A DNA stretch of 64,000 nucleotides from assembly GCF_019355935.1 (NCBI RefSeq), contig NZ_CP079925.1, positions 62,001-126,000 on the forward strand. The letters run 5' to 3'. Below the pieces are notes generated by a model, which searched no databases, was not told where the DNA came from, and worked only from the letters and a program-made list of their open reading frames with translations. Shown here piece after piece: positions 26,107 to 35,720 of this stretch; the first letter of the stretch is position 1, and each line of letters starts with the position of its first letter. The translations under genes were made by a program, and so were the position numbers. The stretch comes from Comamonas sp. Y33R10-2 (GTDB taxonomy: Bacteria > Pseudomonadota > Gammaproteobacteria > Burkholderiales > Burkholderiaceae_C).

Positions 26107-26499
26107 ATGATTGGTGATTGGAATAACGGCACTGGCCGTCGTAAATCTAGCGTCGCTCGCGTGTTCCTGAAGAAGGGCTCCGGCAAGATTACTGTGAATG
26201 GCAAAGACATTCAAGAGTACTTCGGCCGCGGCACCTCCATCATGATCGCAAAGCAACCCCTGGCTCTCACAGAGAACCTGGAGTCTTTCGACATTCAAGT
26301 GAACGTCCATGGTGGCGGCGAATCCGGTCAAGCCGGTGCAGTTCGTCACGGCGTGACTCGCGCTTTGATCGACTATGACGCAGCTTTGAAGCCTGTCCTG
26401 AGCCAAGCCGGCTTCGTGACTCGTGACGCTCGTGAAGTCGAACGTAAGAAGGTTGGTCTGCGTGGTGCTCGTCGCGCCAAGCAGTTCTCGAAGCGTTAA
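26107..26499 (+). CDS. rpsI: 30S ribosomal protein S9
   Basis: Small-subunit head protein, 130 residues, whose C-terminal basic tail reaches the P-site t[22 protein letters not shown] lies near the N-terminus, [15 protein letters not shown] in the middle, and the tail ends in RRAKQFSKR with the invariant KR end. Ribosome site AAGGAGT. Second gene of the rplM-rpsI operon. Confidence 0.98.
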   Translation: MIGDWNNGTGRRKSSVARVFLKKGSGKITVNGKDIQEYFGRGTSIMIAKQPLALTENLESFDIQVNVHGGGESGQAGAVRHGVTRALIDYDAALKPVLSQAGFVTRDAREVERKKVGLRGARRAKQFSKR

Positions 26500-26514
26500 T
26501 TCGTTTCCCAGCCA

Positions 26515-26578
26515 GAAAGACTCTTCGGAGTCTTTCCGCGAAAAACCGCTCCGAACGCAAGTTCAGGGCGGTTTTTTT
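26515..26578 (+). terminator. UUCG hairpin plus rho-independent terminator behind rpsI
   Basis: First stem GAAAGACTC-ttcg-GAGTCTTTC (26515-26536) is perfect and capped by a stable UUCG loop. The second, CCGCTCCGAAC-gcaa-GTTCAGGGCGG (9 of 11 pairs), is followed by seven T and is the terminator proper. Confidence 0.9.
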
Positions 26579-26733
26579 ATGCCCGCTCCATTCGTGCTTT
26601 CAGGTTGGCTGGCGCGGCTTGGTAAGCATCGAGGCAATGCCCCCACTTGGTTTGGAGGCAAAGAATTGCTGTCTGAATTCCCGAGCGCCTTGCTGTACCA
26701 TTTGCTTCAATCAAGAACCTACGGAGTATTGCC

Positions 26734-27099
26734 ATGAGCGCCGTTGCTGAAACCACGACAACTGAAATGCCTTCCCCCATCGTCTTCACTGACAGCGCTG
26801 CTGCCAAGGTGGCGGATTTGATCGCCGAAGAAGGCAATCCTGATCTGAAGCTGCGCGTGTTTGTGCAAGGTGGCGGCTGCTCGGGCTTTCAGTACGGTTT
26901 CACGTTCGATGAAATCACCAACGACGATGACACCACCATGACCAAGCGTGGCGTCTCCCTGCTGATCGACTCCATGAGCTACCAGTACTTGCTGGGCGCC
27001 GAGATCGATTACAAGGAAGACCTGCAAGGTGCTCAATTCGTGATCAAGAACCCTAATGCATCCACTACCTGTGGTTGCGGTTCTAGCTTCTCGGTTTAA
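26734..27099 (+). CDS. erpA: Iron-sulfur cluster insertion protein ErpA
   Basis: A-type carrier that delivers Fe-S clusters to apo-proteins. 121 residues (E. coli 114). The three ligand cysteines are visible: [11 protein letters not shown] (about residue 49) and TTCGCGSSF (about 114 and 116). The N-terminal 10 residues are a variable extension. Start ATG follows CGGAG. It stands alone between two terminators. Confidence 0.97.
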   Translation: MSAVAETTTTEMPSPIVFTDSAAAKVADLIAEEGNPDLKLRVFVQGGGCSGFQYGFTFDEITNDDDTTMTKRGVSLLIDSMSYQYLLGAEIDYKEDLQGAQFVIKNPNASTTCGCGSSFSV

Positions 27100-27150
27100 A
27101 GCCATGCACTTTCAACGCCAGCATTTGATGCAAGGCGTTGCTACACACTC

Positions 27151-27177
27151 AAGCCGCTGACTGCCAGCGGCTTTTTT
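27151..27177 (+). terminator. Terminator of erpA
   Basis: AAGCCGCTG-actgc-CAGCGGCTT followed by six T. Confidence 0.92.
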
Positions 27178-27208
27178 GTGGGCAAAATAAAAATAACAGG
27201 AGATCCGC

Positions 27209-28630
27209 ATGAGCGAGCTATCTGCCCCCAACACTGCCCCGCATAAGGAAAGACTGCTGTGGCTGGTCGCCGTCGGTTTCTTCATGCAGACGCTGGACGC
27301 TACGATTCTGAATACAGCTCTGCCTTCCATGGCCAAGGAGCTGGGCGAGAGCCCCATGAGGATGCAGTCCGTCATCGTGGCCTATGCGCTGACCACGGCT
27401 ATGTTGATTCCTGCAACTGGCTGGATGGCAGATCGTTTTGGCACGCGGCGCATCTATGGCTTGGCGATTGGTTTGTTTGTGCTTGGCTCGGTGTTGTGCG
27501 CGCTGTCGCCCAGCCTACCGTTTTTGATTGCGGCACGGGTCGTGCAAGGCGTGGGCGGCGCCATGATGCTGCCTGTGGGGCGCTTGGCCGTGCTGCGCAG
27601 CTATCCGCGTGGCGAGTTCATTCGCGCTATGAGCTTTATCGCCATTCCGGGTCAGGTGGGGCCGTTGTTAGGCCCCACGCTGGGCGGCTGGATGGTGGAG
27701 TACGCCAGTTGGCACTGGATTTTCTGGATCAACGTGCCTGTGGGGTTGATCGGGCTGTGGGCTACTTGGCGCTGGTTCCCACAGAGTGCGCCAGTGGTTG
27801 TTCATCGTTTTGATAGCAAGGGTTACGCCATGCTGGCTTTTGGCATGGTGGCGATTTCGGTGGCGCTGGATGGTTTGTCGGGCATGGGGCTGGGCATGGC
27901 TTTGGTCGTGGTCCTCATGGTGTTTGGCTTGGCTAGCTTGTCCAGTTACTGGATGCATGCGCTGCGCGTGGAGGAGCCACTGTTTCCGCCAGCACTGTTC
28001 AAAGTGCGCTCGCTGCGCGTGGGGCTGTTGGGGAATTTGTTCACGCGTTTTGGCAGCGGTGCCATGCCTTTTCTCATCCCCTTGATGCTGCAGGTCGGTT
28101 TGCAAATGTCGCCTATGCACGCGGGCTTGATGATGCTGGCTACCGTGATCGGCAGCATGCTGGTCAAGCGCATGACGGTACGCACCGTGCAGCGCTTTGG
28201 CTACAAGCGCGTGCTGCAGGTCAATTCGGTCATGCTGGCCATCATGCTGGCATCGTTTGGGTTGGTCACTTCCGCCACGCCGACTTGGCTGCTGCTGGTG
28301 CAGTTGTTCATCTTTGGCGGCTTTAACTCCATGCAGTTCTCGGCCATGAATTCGGTCACGCTCAAAGATATGGAGGGTGAATTTGCTAGCAGCGGCAACA
28401 GCCTGCTATCGATGGTGCAAATGCTGGCCATGAGCATGGGCGTTGCCCTGGCCGGTGCCTTGCTCACTGGCTTTAGCGATATGTGGCCGGCACAAGCGCC
28501 AGGCGGCATGCAGGCGATTCGCGCCACATTTGTAACTGTGGCTTTGATGACGTTGGCAGCGACTTTGATCTTTAGCCAGCTCGACAGTGATGAGCCCGTG
28601 CGCCCTGCGCCTGACGGCGGCGATGCTTAA
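27209..28630 (+). CDS. MdtD-like multidrug efflux MFS transporter (DHA2 family)
   Basis: Proton-driven inner-membrane exporter. 473 residues, about 14 hydrophobic helices. The N-terminal MQTLDATILNTALPSMA is the motif typical of MdtD; TGWMADRFGTRRIYG (about 70-84) is the loop 2-3 motif of the superfamily and RVVQGVGGAMMLPVGRL (about 112-128) motif B/C. Ribosome site AGGAGAT. Single gene; substrate unknown, MdtD itself having no firmly established drug substrate. Confidence 0.88.
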   Translation: MSELSAPNTAPHKERLLWLVAVGFFMQTLDATILNTALPSMAKELGESPMRMQSVIVAYALTTAMLIPATGWMADRFGTRRIYGLAIGLFVLGSVLCALSPSLPFLIAARVVQGVGGAMMLPVGRLAVLRSYPRGEFIRAMSFIAIPGQVGPLLGPTLGGWMVEYASWHWIFWINVPVGLIGLWATWRWFPQSAPVVVHRFDSKGYAMLAFGMVAISVALDGLSGMGLGMALVVVLMVFGLASLSSYWMHALRVEEPLFPPALFKVRSLRVGLLGNLFTRFGSGAMPFLIPLMLQVGLQMSPMHAGLMMLATVIGSMLVKRMTVRTVQRFGYKRVLQVNSVMLAIMLASFGLVTSATPTWLLLVQLFIFGGFNSMQFSAMNSVTLKDMEGEFASSGNSLLSMVQMLAMSMGVALAGALLTGFSDMWPAQAPGGMQAIRATFVTVALMTLAATLIFSQLDSDEPVRPAPDGGDA

Positions 28631-28635
28631 ATAAA

Positions 28636-28717
28636 GATAGCTACAAGTCGCCTAGAAATATGCGGCTGAGAGTGTTTTCACCATGAGGTGATCGTTTGTT
28701 AAGGACTACTAGCTATC
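28636..28717. repeat. AGCTGCTAG-family repeat, intergenic (MFS-xdhA)
   Basis: Left arm GATAGCTACAAGTC (28636-28649) and right arm GACTACTAGCTATC (28704-28717) are inverted repeats with 12 of 14 matches, starting 5 nt behind the MFS stop. Same outer arms (GATAGCT..AGCTATC) and spacing as the copy at 21079. Confidence 0.65.
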
Positions 28718-28733
28718 AATACCGAAGTTAACT

Positions 28734-28775
28734 AAGCGCATCTTTTCGGCAATTGCCGAGGGGATGCGCTTTTTT
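28734..28775 (+). terminator. Terminator downstream of the MFS gene
   Basis: AAGCGCATC pairs with GATGCGCTT around an inner CGGCAATTGCCG, followed by TTTTTT. The remaining stretch to xdhA (28776-28938) shows nothing further. Confidence 0.85.
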
Positions 28776-28938
28776 GCGGCCTCTTCTTTGGTTTGGGGAG
28801 GTGTATATCGCCTGCCGCATAGCCCCTATGAGCTGGGCTATATATGAAGAGGCTTATGCGCACGTAGTCTCTTGCTAAAGGCTGCGCATTGGAATACATC
28901 TTGCATGCAAGCAGTTCAACAAATTCTGTCCCACGATC

Positions 28939-30540
28939 ATGAGCAATTCTCACAACTCTCAACCCATACGCTTTTATCACCGCGGCGAGGTGGTCGAAGT
29001 CCAAGGCCCGCACCCCACCCGATCGGTGCTGCAGTGGCTGCGTGAGGATGCCCATTGCACGGGCACGAAGGAAGGCTGTAACGAGGGCGACTGCGGCGCT
29101 TGTACCGTGGTGATTGGCGAGCTGGCCGAGGCTGGTGATGCGCAGGCCATCAATGGACTCAAGCTGCACACGGTCAACGCCTGCATTCAGTTTCTGCCCA
29201 GCTTGCATGGCAAGGCCTTATTCACGGTGGAAGACCTGAAAAAGCAATGCGCTGGTAAAGCGACCTGTGCTGGCAAGCCTGCGGCGCAAGCTTTGCACCC
29301 GGTGCAGCAAGCCATGGTGGACTGCCACGGCTCGCAATGCGGCTTTTGCACGCCGGGCATCGTCATGTCGCTGTGGTCTAGTTATGAGCATCACCAGCAA
29401 AACAATACCCAGCCCACGCGCCAGCAACTGGCTGATGATTTGTCTGGCAACCTCTGCCGCTGTACGGGCTACCGACCTATTCTGGATGCGGGCCAGCGCA
29501 TGTTTGATCTGCCGCAGGTACGCCTTGACACAGCGCCCGTGGTGGCTGCGTTGCAAAACCTGCAGAGCAGTGCCGAGGGGCTGAACTACGTGTGCAGCCA
29601 AGGGCAGCGTACCGATCACTTTCACGCGCCGCTAACGTTAGATGTGCTGGCTAACCTCTACGAAGCCAAGCCCAAGGCGCGCATCGTGGCGGGCTCTACC
29701 GATGTGGGGCTGTGGGTCAACAAACAGTTCAAAGACTTGGGCGACATCATCTATGTGGGCGATGTTGCGGAAATGAAGCGCATTGAGGTGCGACAAGGCG
29801 CTGAGGGCAGCGAGCTCTACATAGGCGCAGGGGCATCGCTTGAGGCTGCATGGAGCGCGCTGGTGCAGCGCTGGCCAAGCCTTGCCGATGTGTGGCTGCG
29901 CTTTGCTTCCAAGCCCATTCGCCACGCGGGAACCATGGGGGGAAATGTCGCCAATGGCTCGCCCATTGGTGATTCGCCCCCTGTGCTGATGGCACTGGAT
30001 GCGCAGATCGAGCTGCGCAAGGGCGAACGCGTGCGCCGCATGCCGCTGCAAGATTTCTATGTCGACTACATGAAGAACCAGCTGGAGAGCGGCGAGTTTG
30101 TGCAAGCGCTGGCTGTGCCACTGACTGCCATGCAGCGCCAAGTGCGGGCGTACAAGATCAGCAAGCGTTTTGACTGCGACATCTCGGCGCTGTGCGCGGG
30201 CTTTGCGCTGGAGCTGGAAGGCGATGCGGTCAAGGCCGTAAGACTGGCTTTTGGCGGCATGGCTGCTACGGTAAAGAGAGCTGCCAGCGCAGAAGCAGCC
30301 TTGGCTGGAAAGGCGTGGAGCCTTGAAAATGTCAAAGCCGCGCAAGCTGCGTTGGCGCAGGACTTCAAGCCCATGAGCGATATGCGCGCCAGTGCCGATT
30401 ACCGCTTGAAAGTGGCGCAGAACTTGATCGAACGCCTGTGGCTGGAAACGCGTACCGACCAGCCTTTGAATGTGGATGCCACCAGCGTGTGGAGCGTGAT
30501 GCCTCATGTGATCCCCACCGCTGCTGTGCAAGGAGTTTGA
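28939..30540 (+). CDS. xdhA: Xanthine dehydrogenase small subunit
   Basis: Electron-transfer subunit of xanthine dehydrogenase, which oxidises hypoxanthine and xanthine to urate in purine breakdown. 533 residues. The N-terminal [2Fe-2S] domain has KEGCNEGDCGACTVV (about 44-58); the second cluster domain has GFCTPGIV and NLCRCTGYRPI. The FAD domain follows with IVAGSTDVGLWVN (about 250-262) and AGTMGGNVANGSPIGDSPP (about 330-348). xdhB starts 1 nt after the stop. No xdhC insertase gene follows in this window. Confidence 0.95.
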   Translation: MSNSHNSQPIRFYHRGEVVEVQGPHPTRSVLQWLREDAHCTGTKEGCNEGDCGACTVVIGELAEAGDAQAINGLKLHTVNACIQFLPSLHGKALFTVEDLKKQCAGKATCAGKPAAQALHPVQQAMVDCHGSQCGFCTPGIVMSLWSSYEHHQQNNTQPTRQQLADDLSGNLCRCTGYRPILDAGQRMFDLPQVRLDTAPVVAALQNLQSSAEGLNYVCSQGQRTDHFHAPLTLDVLANLYEAKPKARIVAGSTDVGLWVNKQFKDLGDIIYVGDVAEMKRIEVRQGAEGSELYIGAGASLEAAWSALVQRWPSLADVWLRFASKPIRHAGTMGGNVANGSPIGDSPPVLMALDAQIELRKGERVRRMPLQDFYVDYMKNQLESGEFVQALAVPLTAMQRQVRAYKISKRFDCDISALCAGFALELEGDAVKAVRLAFGGMAATVKRAASAEAALAGKAWSLENVKAAQAALAQDFKPMSDMRASADYRLKVAQNLIERLWLETRTDQPLNVDATSVWSVMPHVIPTAAVQGV

Positions 30541-30541
30541 G

Positions 30542-32968
30542 ATGAACCATCCGTACGAGCTGACCAATGAACTGGCTGCCGAGGCCTTTGCTGATTACCG
30601 CAAGAACCTCGTCAATCGCATAGACGAGAGCGCTGAAGCCACAGCGCACAGCCAGGGCGCACGCGTGGGCGTGAGCCGCAAGCATGAATCTGCCCACCTG
30701 CATGTGGCGGGTGAAGCTGCTTATATCGACGACTTGCCCGAGCTGGAAGGCACGCTGCACTGCGCCTTGGGCCTATCGCCCGTGGCGCATGGTCGTTTGA
30801 CTGCGCTGGCGCTTGATGCGGTGCGTGCCATGCCGGATGTGGTGGATGTGATCACCGCGGCAGATATTCCCGGCGTCAACGACTGCGGCTCCATCATTCA
30901 TGACGACCCGATTCTGTGCGATGGTGAGATTCGCTACGTAGGTCAGCCCCTGTTTGCTGTGCTTGCCCGCACCCGCGATGCCGCAAGGCGCGCAGCGGCG
31001 CTGGCCAAGGGCGCAGCCACCATTACCGAGCTGTCGCCTGTGCTGACGCCGCAGCAAGCCCACGAGCTGGGCCAGTACGTGATGCCACCCATGCACTTGG
31101 AGCGCAGCACGCACGCTGGCGGCACGCGCGCTGCCATTGATGCAGCGCCGCATCGCGTTAAAGGCACATGGGATGTGGGCGGGCAGGAGCAGTTTTATCT
31201 GGAAGGGCAGATCAGCTACGCCACACCCAAGGAAGATGGCGCGGTGCACCTGCATTGCTCCACCCAGCACCCCAGCGAAATGCAGCATCTGGTGGCGCAC
31301 GCTTTGGGCGTGGCATCGCACAGCGTGCATGTGGAATGCCGGCGCATGGGCGGTGGTTTTGGCGGCAAGGAATCACAGTCCGCCATTTTTGCCTGTGTGG
31401 CTGCGGTGGCCGCCGTGCGCTTGCAAAAGCCCGTGAAGCTGCGACTTGATCGTGATGATGACTTCATGATTACCGGTCGCCGTCACTGCTTTTGGTACGA
31501 GTACGAAGTGGGCTATGACGACGCAGGCCGCATTCTGGGCGCTGAGATCTCCATGGTCTCCCGCGCTGGTCACTCAGCGGATCTGTCTGCGCCGGTCATG
31601 ACGCGGGCGCTGTGCCACTTTGACAATGCTTACTGGCTGCCCAATGTCAGCGCCCATGGCTATATGGGCAAGACCAATACGCAGAGCAACACGGCTTTTC
31701 GTGGCTTTGGCGGCCCGCAAGGGGCGATTGCGATTGAAAGCATTCTGGATACAGTGGCCCGCAATTTGGGACGCGACCCGCTGGATGTGCGTCGCGTCAA
31801 TTTCTACGGCAAGACCGAGAACAACGTCACGCCTTATGAGCAAACGGTGACGGATAACGTCATTCACGAACTGGTGGCGCAGCTTGAGCAGACCAGCGAC
31901 TACCGCGCAAGGCGCACAGCGGTGAATGCCTTTAACGCCCAAAGCCCGGTGCTCAAGCGCGGGCTGGCGCTGACGCCGCTGAAGTTCGGCATCTCCTTCA
32001 ACGTGGCTCACTTCAATCAGGCAGGTGCGCTGGTGCATATCTACACCGATGGCTCGATTCTGGTGAACCACGGTGGCACGGAAATGGGTCAAGGCCTGAA
32101 CACCAAGGTGGCGCAGGTGGTAGCGCATGAGCTGGGCGTGGCGTTTGAGAAGGTGCGCGTGACGGCAACGGACACCACAAAGGTGGCTAACACCTCAGCC
32201 ACCGCCGCATCCACCGGGGCAGACTTGAACGGCAAGGCCGCGCAAGATGCCGCCAGCAAGCTGCGCCTACGTTTGGCCGAGTGTGCCGCGCGCTTGCATG
32301 GCGGTGATGCCAAAGACGTGCGCTTTGCCAACGATGCAGTGCAGGTCAACGGGCAGAGCATTCCGTTTGCCGAGCTGGTGCGCAGCGCCTATCTGCAGCG
32401 CGTGCAGCTATGGTCTGATGGCTTTTACGCCACGCCGGGCCTGCACTGGGATGGCAAGGCCATGAAGGGTCACCCCTTCTTTTACTTTGCTTACGGCGCG
32501 GCCGTCAGTGAGGTGGTGATTGACACTCTGACTGGCGAGTGGAAGCTGTTGCGCGCCGATGTGCTGCATGACGTGGGCCGCTCTCTGAACCCTGCGGTCG
32601 ATGTGGGGCAGGTGGAAGGCGCTTTTATACAAGGCATGGGGTGGCTCACGACGGAAGAGTTGGTCTGGCACCCGCAAAGCGGCAAGCTGATGACGCATGC
32701 GCCCAGCACTTACAAAATCCCCACTGCTAATGACTGCCCGCCCGTGTTTAACGTGCGTCTTTTCGAGGGCGATAACTGCGAGGACTCCATTCACCGCAGC
32801 AAGGCTGTGGGCGAGCCGCCGCTGCTGCTGCCGTTCTCGGTGTTCTTTGCGATTCGGGATGCGGTGTCTGCTGCGGGTGGGCATCAAACCAACCCGCCGT
32901 TGAAGGCTCCGGCCACAGCAGAGGCCATTCTCAATGCACTGGAAGTCATTAACGGGCACACTCGCTGA
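30542..32968 (+). CDS. xdhB: Xanthine dehydrogenase large (molybdopterin) subunit
   Basis: Catalytic subunit binding the molybdenum cofactor. 808 residues, longer than the usual 770-790 by an N-terminal segment of about 40. Cofactor-binding motifs RRMGGGFGGKESQ (about 270-282), TAFRGFGGPQG (about 385-395) and the late KAVGEPPLLLPFSVFFA (about 756-772), whose Glu is the catalytic base. Start ATG after AAGGAGTTTGAG. A purine permease gene follows 111 bp on, making a purine uptake and degradation unit. Confidence 0.95.
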   Translation: MNHPYELTNELAAEAFADYRKNLVNRIDESAEATAHSQGARVGVSRKHESAHLHVAGEAAYIDDLPELEGTLHCALGLSPVAHGRLTALALDAVRAMPDVVDVITAADIPGVNDCGSIIHDDPILCDGEIRYVGQPLFAVLARTRDAARRAAALAKGAATITELSPVLTPQQAHELGQYVMPPMHLERSTHAGGTRAAIDAAPHRVKGTWDVGGQEQFYLEGQISYATPKEDGAVHLHCSTQHPSEMQHLVAHALGVASHSVHVECRRMGGGFGGKESQSAIFACVAAVAAVRLQKPVKLRLDRDDDFMITGRRHCFWYEYEVGYDDAGRILGAEISMVSRAGHSADLSAPVMTRALCHFDNAYWLPNVSAHGYMGKTNTQSNTAFRGFGGPQGAIAIESILDTVARNLGRDPLDVRRVNFYGKTENNVTPYEQTVTDNVIHELVAQLEQTSDYRARRTAVNAFNAQSPVLKRGLALTPLKFGISFNVAHFNQAGALVHIYTDGSILVNHGGTEMGQGLNTKVAQVVAHELGVAFEKVRVTATDTTKVANTSATAASTGADLNGKAAQDAASKLRLRLAECAARLHGGDAKDVRFANDAVQVNGQSIPFAELVRSAYLQRVQLWSDGFYATPGLHWDGKAMKGHPFFYFAYGAAVSEVVIDTLTGEWKLLRADVLHDVGRSLNPAVDVGQVEGAFIQGMGWLTTEELVWHPQSGKLMTHAPSTYKIPTANDCPPVFNVRLFEGDNCEDSIHRSKAVGEPPLLLPFSVFFAIRDAVSAAGGHQTNPPLKAPATAEAILNALEVINGHTR

Positions 32969-33079
32969 CTTTCCCCAATGGGTGTTGTCGCCCGCGGGGC
33001 GGCAGCCGTTCTGATTCATGGCTGTTTGCTGCGGGGCAAGGGCTGTGCCTTGCCTGTGGAACAACACGGAGACTAAGCG

Positions 33080-34381
33080 ATGAACTGGACAGAGCGGACT
33101 TTCAAACTCAACGAGCACCAAACCAATGTACGAACGGAATTGGTAGCGGGTCTGACGACTTTTCTTTCAATGGCCTACATCATGTTCGTCAACCCATCGA
33201 TCTTGGGTGACGCGGGCATGCCCAAGGGGGCCGTGTTTGTAGCCACCTGCTTGATTGCGGCGCTAGGCTCGACCATCATGGCGTTTTACGCCAACTACCC
33301 CATCGCGCTTGCGCCGGGTATGGGCCTGAATGCGTACTTCGCCTATGTGGTGGTGCTAAAGATGGGCTACACATGGGAGGCCGCGCTGGGCGCCGTGTTT
33401 GTCTCAGGGTGTTTGTTCTTGATTTGCACCTTGTTTGGCCTGCGTGAGCTGATCATTAAGGGCATACCGCATTCCATACGCGTCTCTATCACCGTGGGCT
33501 TAGGTTTGTTCTTGGCGCTGATTGCGCTGAAAACGGCAGGTTTGGTAGCCCCTGATGCAAATACTTATGTGACCATGGGTGATCTGCACAAGCCAGAGAC
33601 CATCATGGCCGTTACGGGCTTTTTGCTGATCGTTGTACTGGATCGACTCAAGGTGCCGGGCGCCATGCTGATCGGTATTTTGGCGATCACGGTGGCTTCG
33701 TTCTTCTTTGGCGGTAACACCTTCCAGGGCGTCTTCTCGATGCCGCCGTCGATTGAGCCCACCTTTTTGAAGCTGGACATCATGACGGCGCTGACCACGG
33801 GCTTTCTCAACGTGGTGCTGGTGTTCTTCTTGGTTGAATTGCTAGATGCTACAGGCACCTTGATGGGCGTTGCGCGCCGCGCTGGCCTGTTAGTGCCTGA
33901 GCGCATGGGTCGCTTTAACCGCTCGCTGTTGGCGGACTCTGGTGCTATTTTTGCAGGCTCCTTGCTGGGTACCTCTAGCACCACGGCGTATGTGGAAAGC
34001 GCTGCTGGCGTGCAGGCCGGTGGTCGTACTGGCCTGACAGCGCTCACGGTCGCAGTGCTGTTTTTGGCTTGCTTGTTCATCGCGCCGCTGGCGGGTGTAG
34101 TGCCCGGCTACGCCACTGCTCCTGCGCTGCTGTTTGTGGCCTGCTTGATGCTGCGCGACCTAGGCGATCTGAATTGGGAAGACACCACAGAGTCTGTGCC
34201 TGCCGTTGTTACAGCTTTGACAATGCCTTTTACCTACTCAATTGCTAACGGCTTGGCCTTTGGCTTTATCACTTACGCCGTACTCAAGCTGTTCACGGGC
34301 AAGGCCAAGGAAGTGCATTGGATCATGTGGGTGATCGCAGGGCTGTTCTTGTTCAAGTTTGCCTATATCGGCGGCCACTGA
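33080..34381 (+). CDS. NCS2 family purine permease (AzgA-like)
   Basis: Inner-membrane importer of purine bases. 433 residues with about 12-14 helices. TTFLSMAYIMFVNPSILGDAG (about 27-45 shown in part) and the conserved PIALAPGMGLNAYFAY (about 75-90) mark the AzgA branch (guanine/hypoxanthine/adenine) of NCS2. TSSTTAYVESAAGVQAGGRT (about 297-315) is the second substrate-site region. Ribosome site CGGAGAC. Its place behind xdhAB suggests that it supplies hypoxanthine, guanine or xanthine. Confidence 0.9.
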   Translation: MNWTERTFKLNEHQTNVRTELVAGLTTFLSMAYIMFVNPSILGDAGMPKGAVFVATCLIAALGSTIMAFYANYPIALAPGMGLNAYFAYVVVLKMGYTWEAALGAVFVSGCLFLICTLFGLRELIIKGIPHSIRVSITVGLGLFLALIALKTAGLVAPDANTYVTMGDLHKPETIMAVTGFLLIVVLDRLKVPGAMLIGILAITVASFFFGGNTFQGVFSMPPSIEPTFLKLDIMTALTTGFLNVVLVFFLVELLDATGTLMGVARRAGLLVPERMGRFNRSLLADSGAIFAGSLLGTSSTTAYVESAAGVQAGGRTGLTALTVAVLFLACLFIAPLAGVVPGYATAPALLFVACLMLRDLGDLNWEDTTESVPAVVTALTMPFTYSIANGLAFGFITYAVLKLFTGKAKEVHWIMWVIAGLFLFKFAYIGGH

Positions 34382-34402
34382 ATGAGCGCTCTTAAATAAA
34401 AA

Positions 34403-34433
34403 AAAGGCGGCCCTTGCAAGGGCCGCCTTTTTT
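34403..34433. terminator. Bidirectional terminator between permease and anmK
   Basis: AAAGGCGGCCCTTG pairs with CAAGGGCCGCCTTT, with A and T runs on both sides. It serves the two convergent genes. Confidence 0.92.
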
Positions 34434-35584
34434 CATGCCGGATAGATAGCGCCCAGAATGCGTGGGCCGCGTGCGCCTGTCACGCTTGGCAGATTGCCGG
34501 GCAGGCCCAGCAGGCATTGGCGCGCAAGCCAAGCAAAGGCGGCTGCCTCTACTTCTAGTGGTGGCAGGCCAAGCTCTGCCGTGGTGCCGACTTTTATGTC
34601 AGGCAGCAGGGCTGCAAGGCGCTGCATAAGATAGGTATTGAGTGCCCCGCCGCCGCAAACTAGCAGTTGCTGGCCACCCTTGCCAAAGCGCTGCACGGCA
34701 TCAGCGCAGCTGGCTGCGGTGAATTCAGTCAAGGTGGCTTGCACATCAGTAGGAGCAGCCTGCGCTCCATGGCGCTGCAGGTGCTGGGCCAGCCAGTCGG
34801 CATGAAACAGATCGCGTCCCGTGCTTTTGGGCGGCTCTTGCGCCAGATATGGGTCGCTTAGCATGGCGGCCAGCAACTCTGGGATGACCTTGCCGCTTGC
34901 CGCCCACTGGCCGCTTTCGTCATAGGCCTTGCCGGTGTGGCGCAGGCACCAGCCGTCCATTAATGCATTGCCTGTGCCAGTGTCAAAGCCAAGCACGCTG
35001 CCATCGGCGCCCAGCACGCTGAGGTTGGCGATACCGCCGATATTGAGCACCAGCGCTGTTTGGTTGGGTAAGCCAAATATGCCTTGGTGGAAGGCGGGCA
35101 CCAGCGGTGCGCCTTGGCCGCCAGCCGCCACATCGCGGCTGCGCAGGTCTGCGACGACGGTAATGCCTGTTAGCTCGGCCAGCAGGGCAGGGCTGTTGAG
35201 CTGCAGCGTGTAGCCCGTGCCATCAAACATTTGCGGGCGGTGGCGCACGGTTTGGCCGTGCGCGCCTATTGCCGCAACTTGATTGGCCGCTGTTGCGCTA
35301 TTGCCTAGTAGTTGTTGCACGACCTGAGCGTAATGGCGCGCCAGTGCATTGGCGGCCAGTGCTGCGCGGTGCAGCTCGTCCTGCCCACCCGCTGTATTTA
35401 ATGCGAGTAGCTCGGCGCGTAGTTCATCACTAAAGCCGCAAGTGGCGTGCTGCAGCACTTGGGTGCCTTGGCTGAAATCGACCAGCACGCCATCTACGCC
35501 ATCCAGCGATGTACCAGACATGAGCCCGATATAAAGAGAGCTTTGGGCTGCTTGTTCTATCACTTTGGGCATTGCGTTGGGCAT
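34433..35584 (-). CDS. anmK: Anhydro-N-acetylmuramic acid kinase
   Basis: Phosphorylates 1,6-anhydro-MurNAc with ring hydrolysis to MurNAc-6-P in cell-wall recycling. 383 residues from the ATG at 35584; a GTG at 35596 and ATG at 35572 are possible too, none with a good ribosome site. Marks: YIGLMSGTSLDGVDGVLVD near the N-terminus, AIGAHGQTVRHRP (about 94-106), NIGGIANLSVL (about 191-201) and FDTGTGNALMDGW. It points away from tyrS behind the LytM peptidase gene. Confidence 0.95.
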   Translation of the reverse strand: MPNAMPKVIEQAAQSSLYIGLMSGTSLDGVDGVLVDFSQGTQVLQHATCGFSDELRAELLALNTAGGQDELHRAALAANALARHYAQVVQQLLGNSATAANQVAAIGAHGQTVRHRPQMFDGTGYTLQLNSPALLAELTGITVVADLRSRDVAAGGQGAPLVPAFHQGIFGLPNQTALVLNIGGIANLSVLGADGSVLGFDTGTGNALMDGWCLRHTGKAYDESGQWAASGKVIPELLAAMLSDPYLAQEPPKSTGRDLFHADWLAQHLQRHGAQAAPTDVQATLTEFTAASCADAVQRFGKGGQQLLVCGGGALNTYLMQRLAALLPDIKVGTTAELGLPPLEVEAAAFAWLARQCLLGLPGNLPSVTGARGPRILGAIYPA

Positions 35585-35620
35585 GGTGCTGATCACAGAG
35601 TTGGCGCGGTAATCACTATC

Positions 35621-35661
35621 ATAGCTGTAGCGGGTAGTCTATAAAGCGTAAGCGTTACAGC
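35621..35661. repeat. Short AGCTGCTAG-like inverted repeat upstream of anmK
   Basis: ATAGCTGTAGCG (35621-35632) and CGTTACAGC (35653-35661) form an inverted repeat with one mismatch in nine. It is shorter than the other copies and assigned with caution. Confidence 0.35.
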
Positions 35662-35674
35662 AGGTTTTTGGCAT

Positions 35675-35703
35675 AAAAAAGGGCTGCAAATGCAGCCCTT
35701 TGG
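35675..35703 (-). terminator. Terminator of the LytM peptidase gene
   Basis: Minus strand AAAGGGCTGCA pairs with TGCAGCCCTTT, followed by TTTTTTATG. Confidence 0.88.
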
Positions 35704-35720
35704 GATGGCGTCATGCCAGA

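Noticed and set aside
30265..30310. Repeat-like GCTGCTACGG...GAGCTGCC within xdhA
   Set aside because: The encoded Ala-rich segment is normal in XdhA proteins, so it is probably not an insertion.
33035..33054. GGCAAGG/CCTTGCC stem between xdhB and the permease
   Set aside because: No T run and no riboswitch features; probably lets transcription through.
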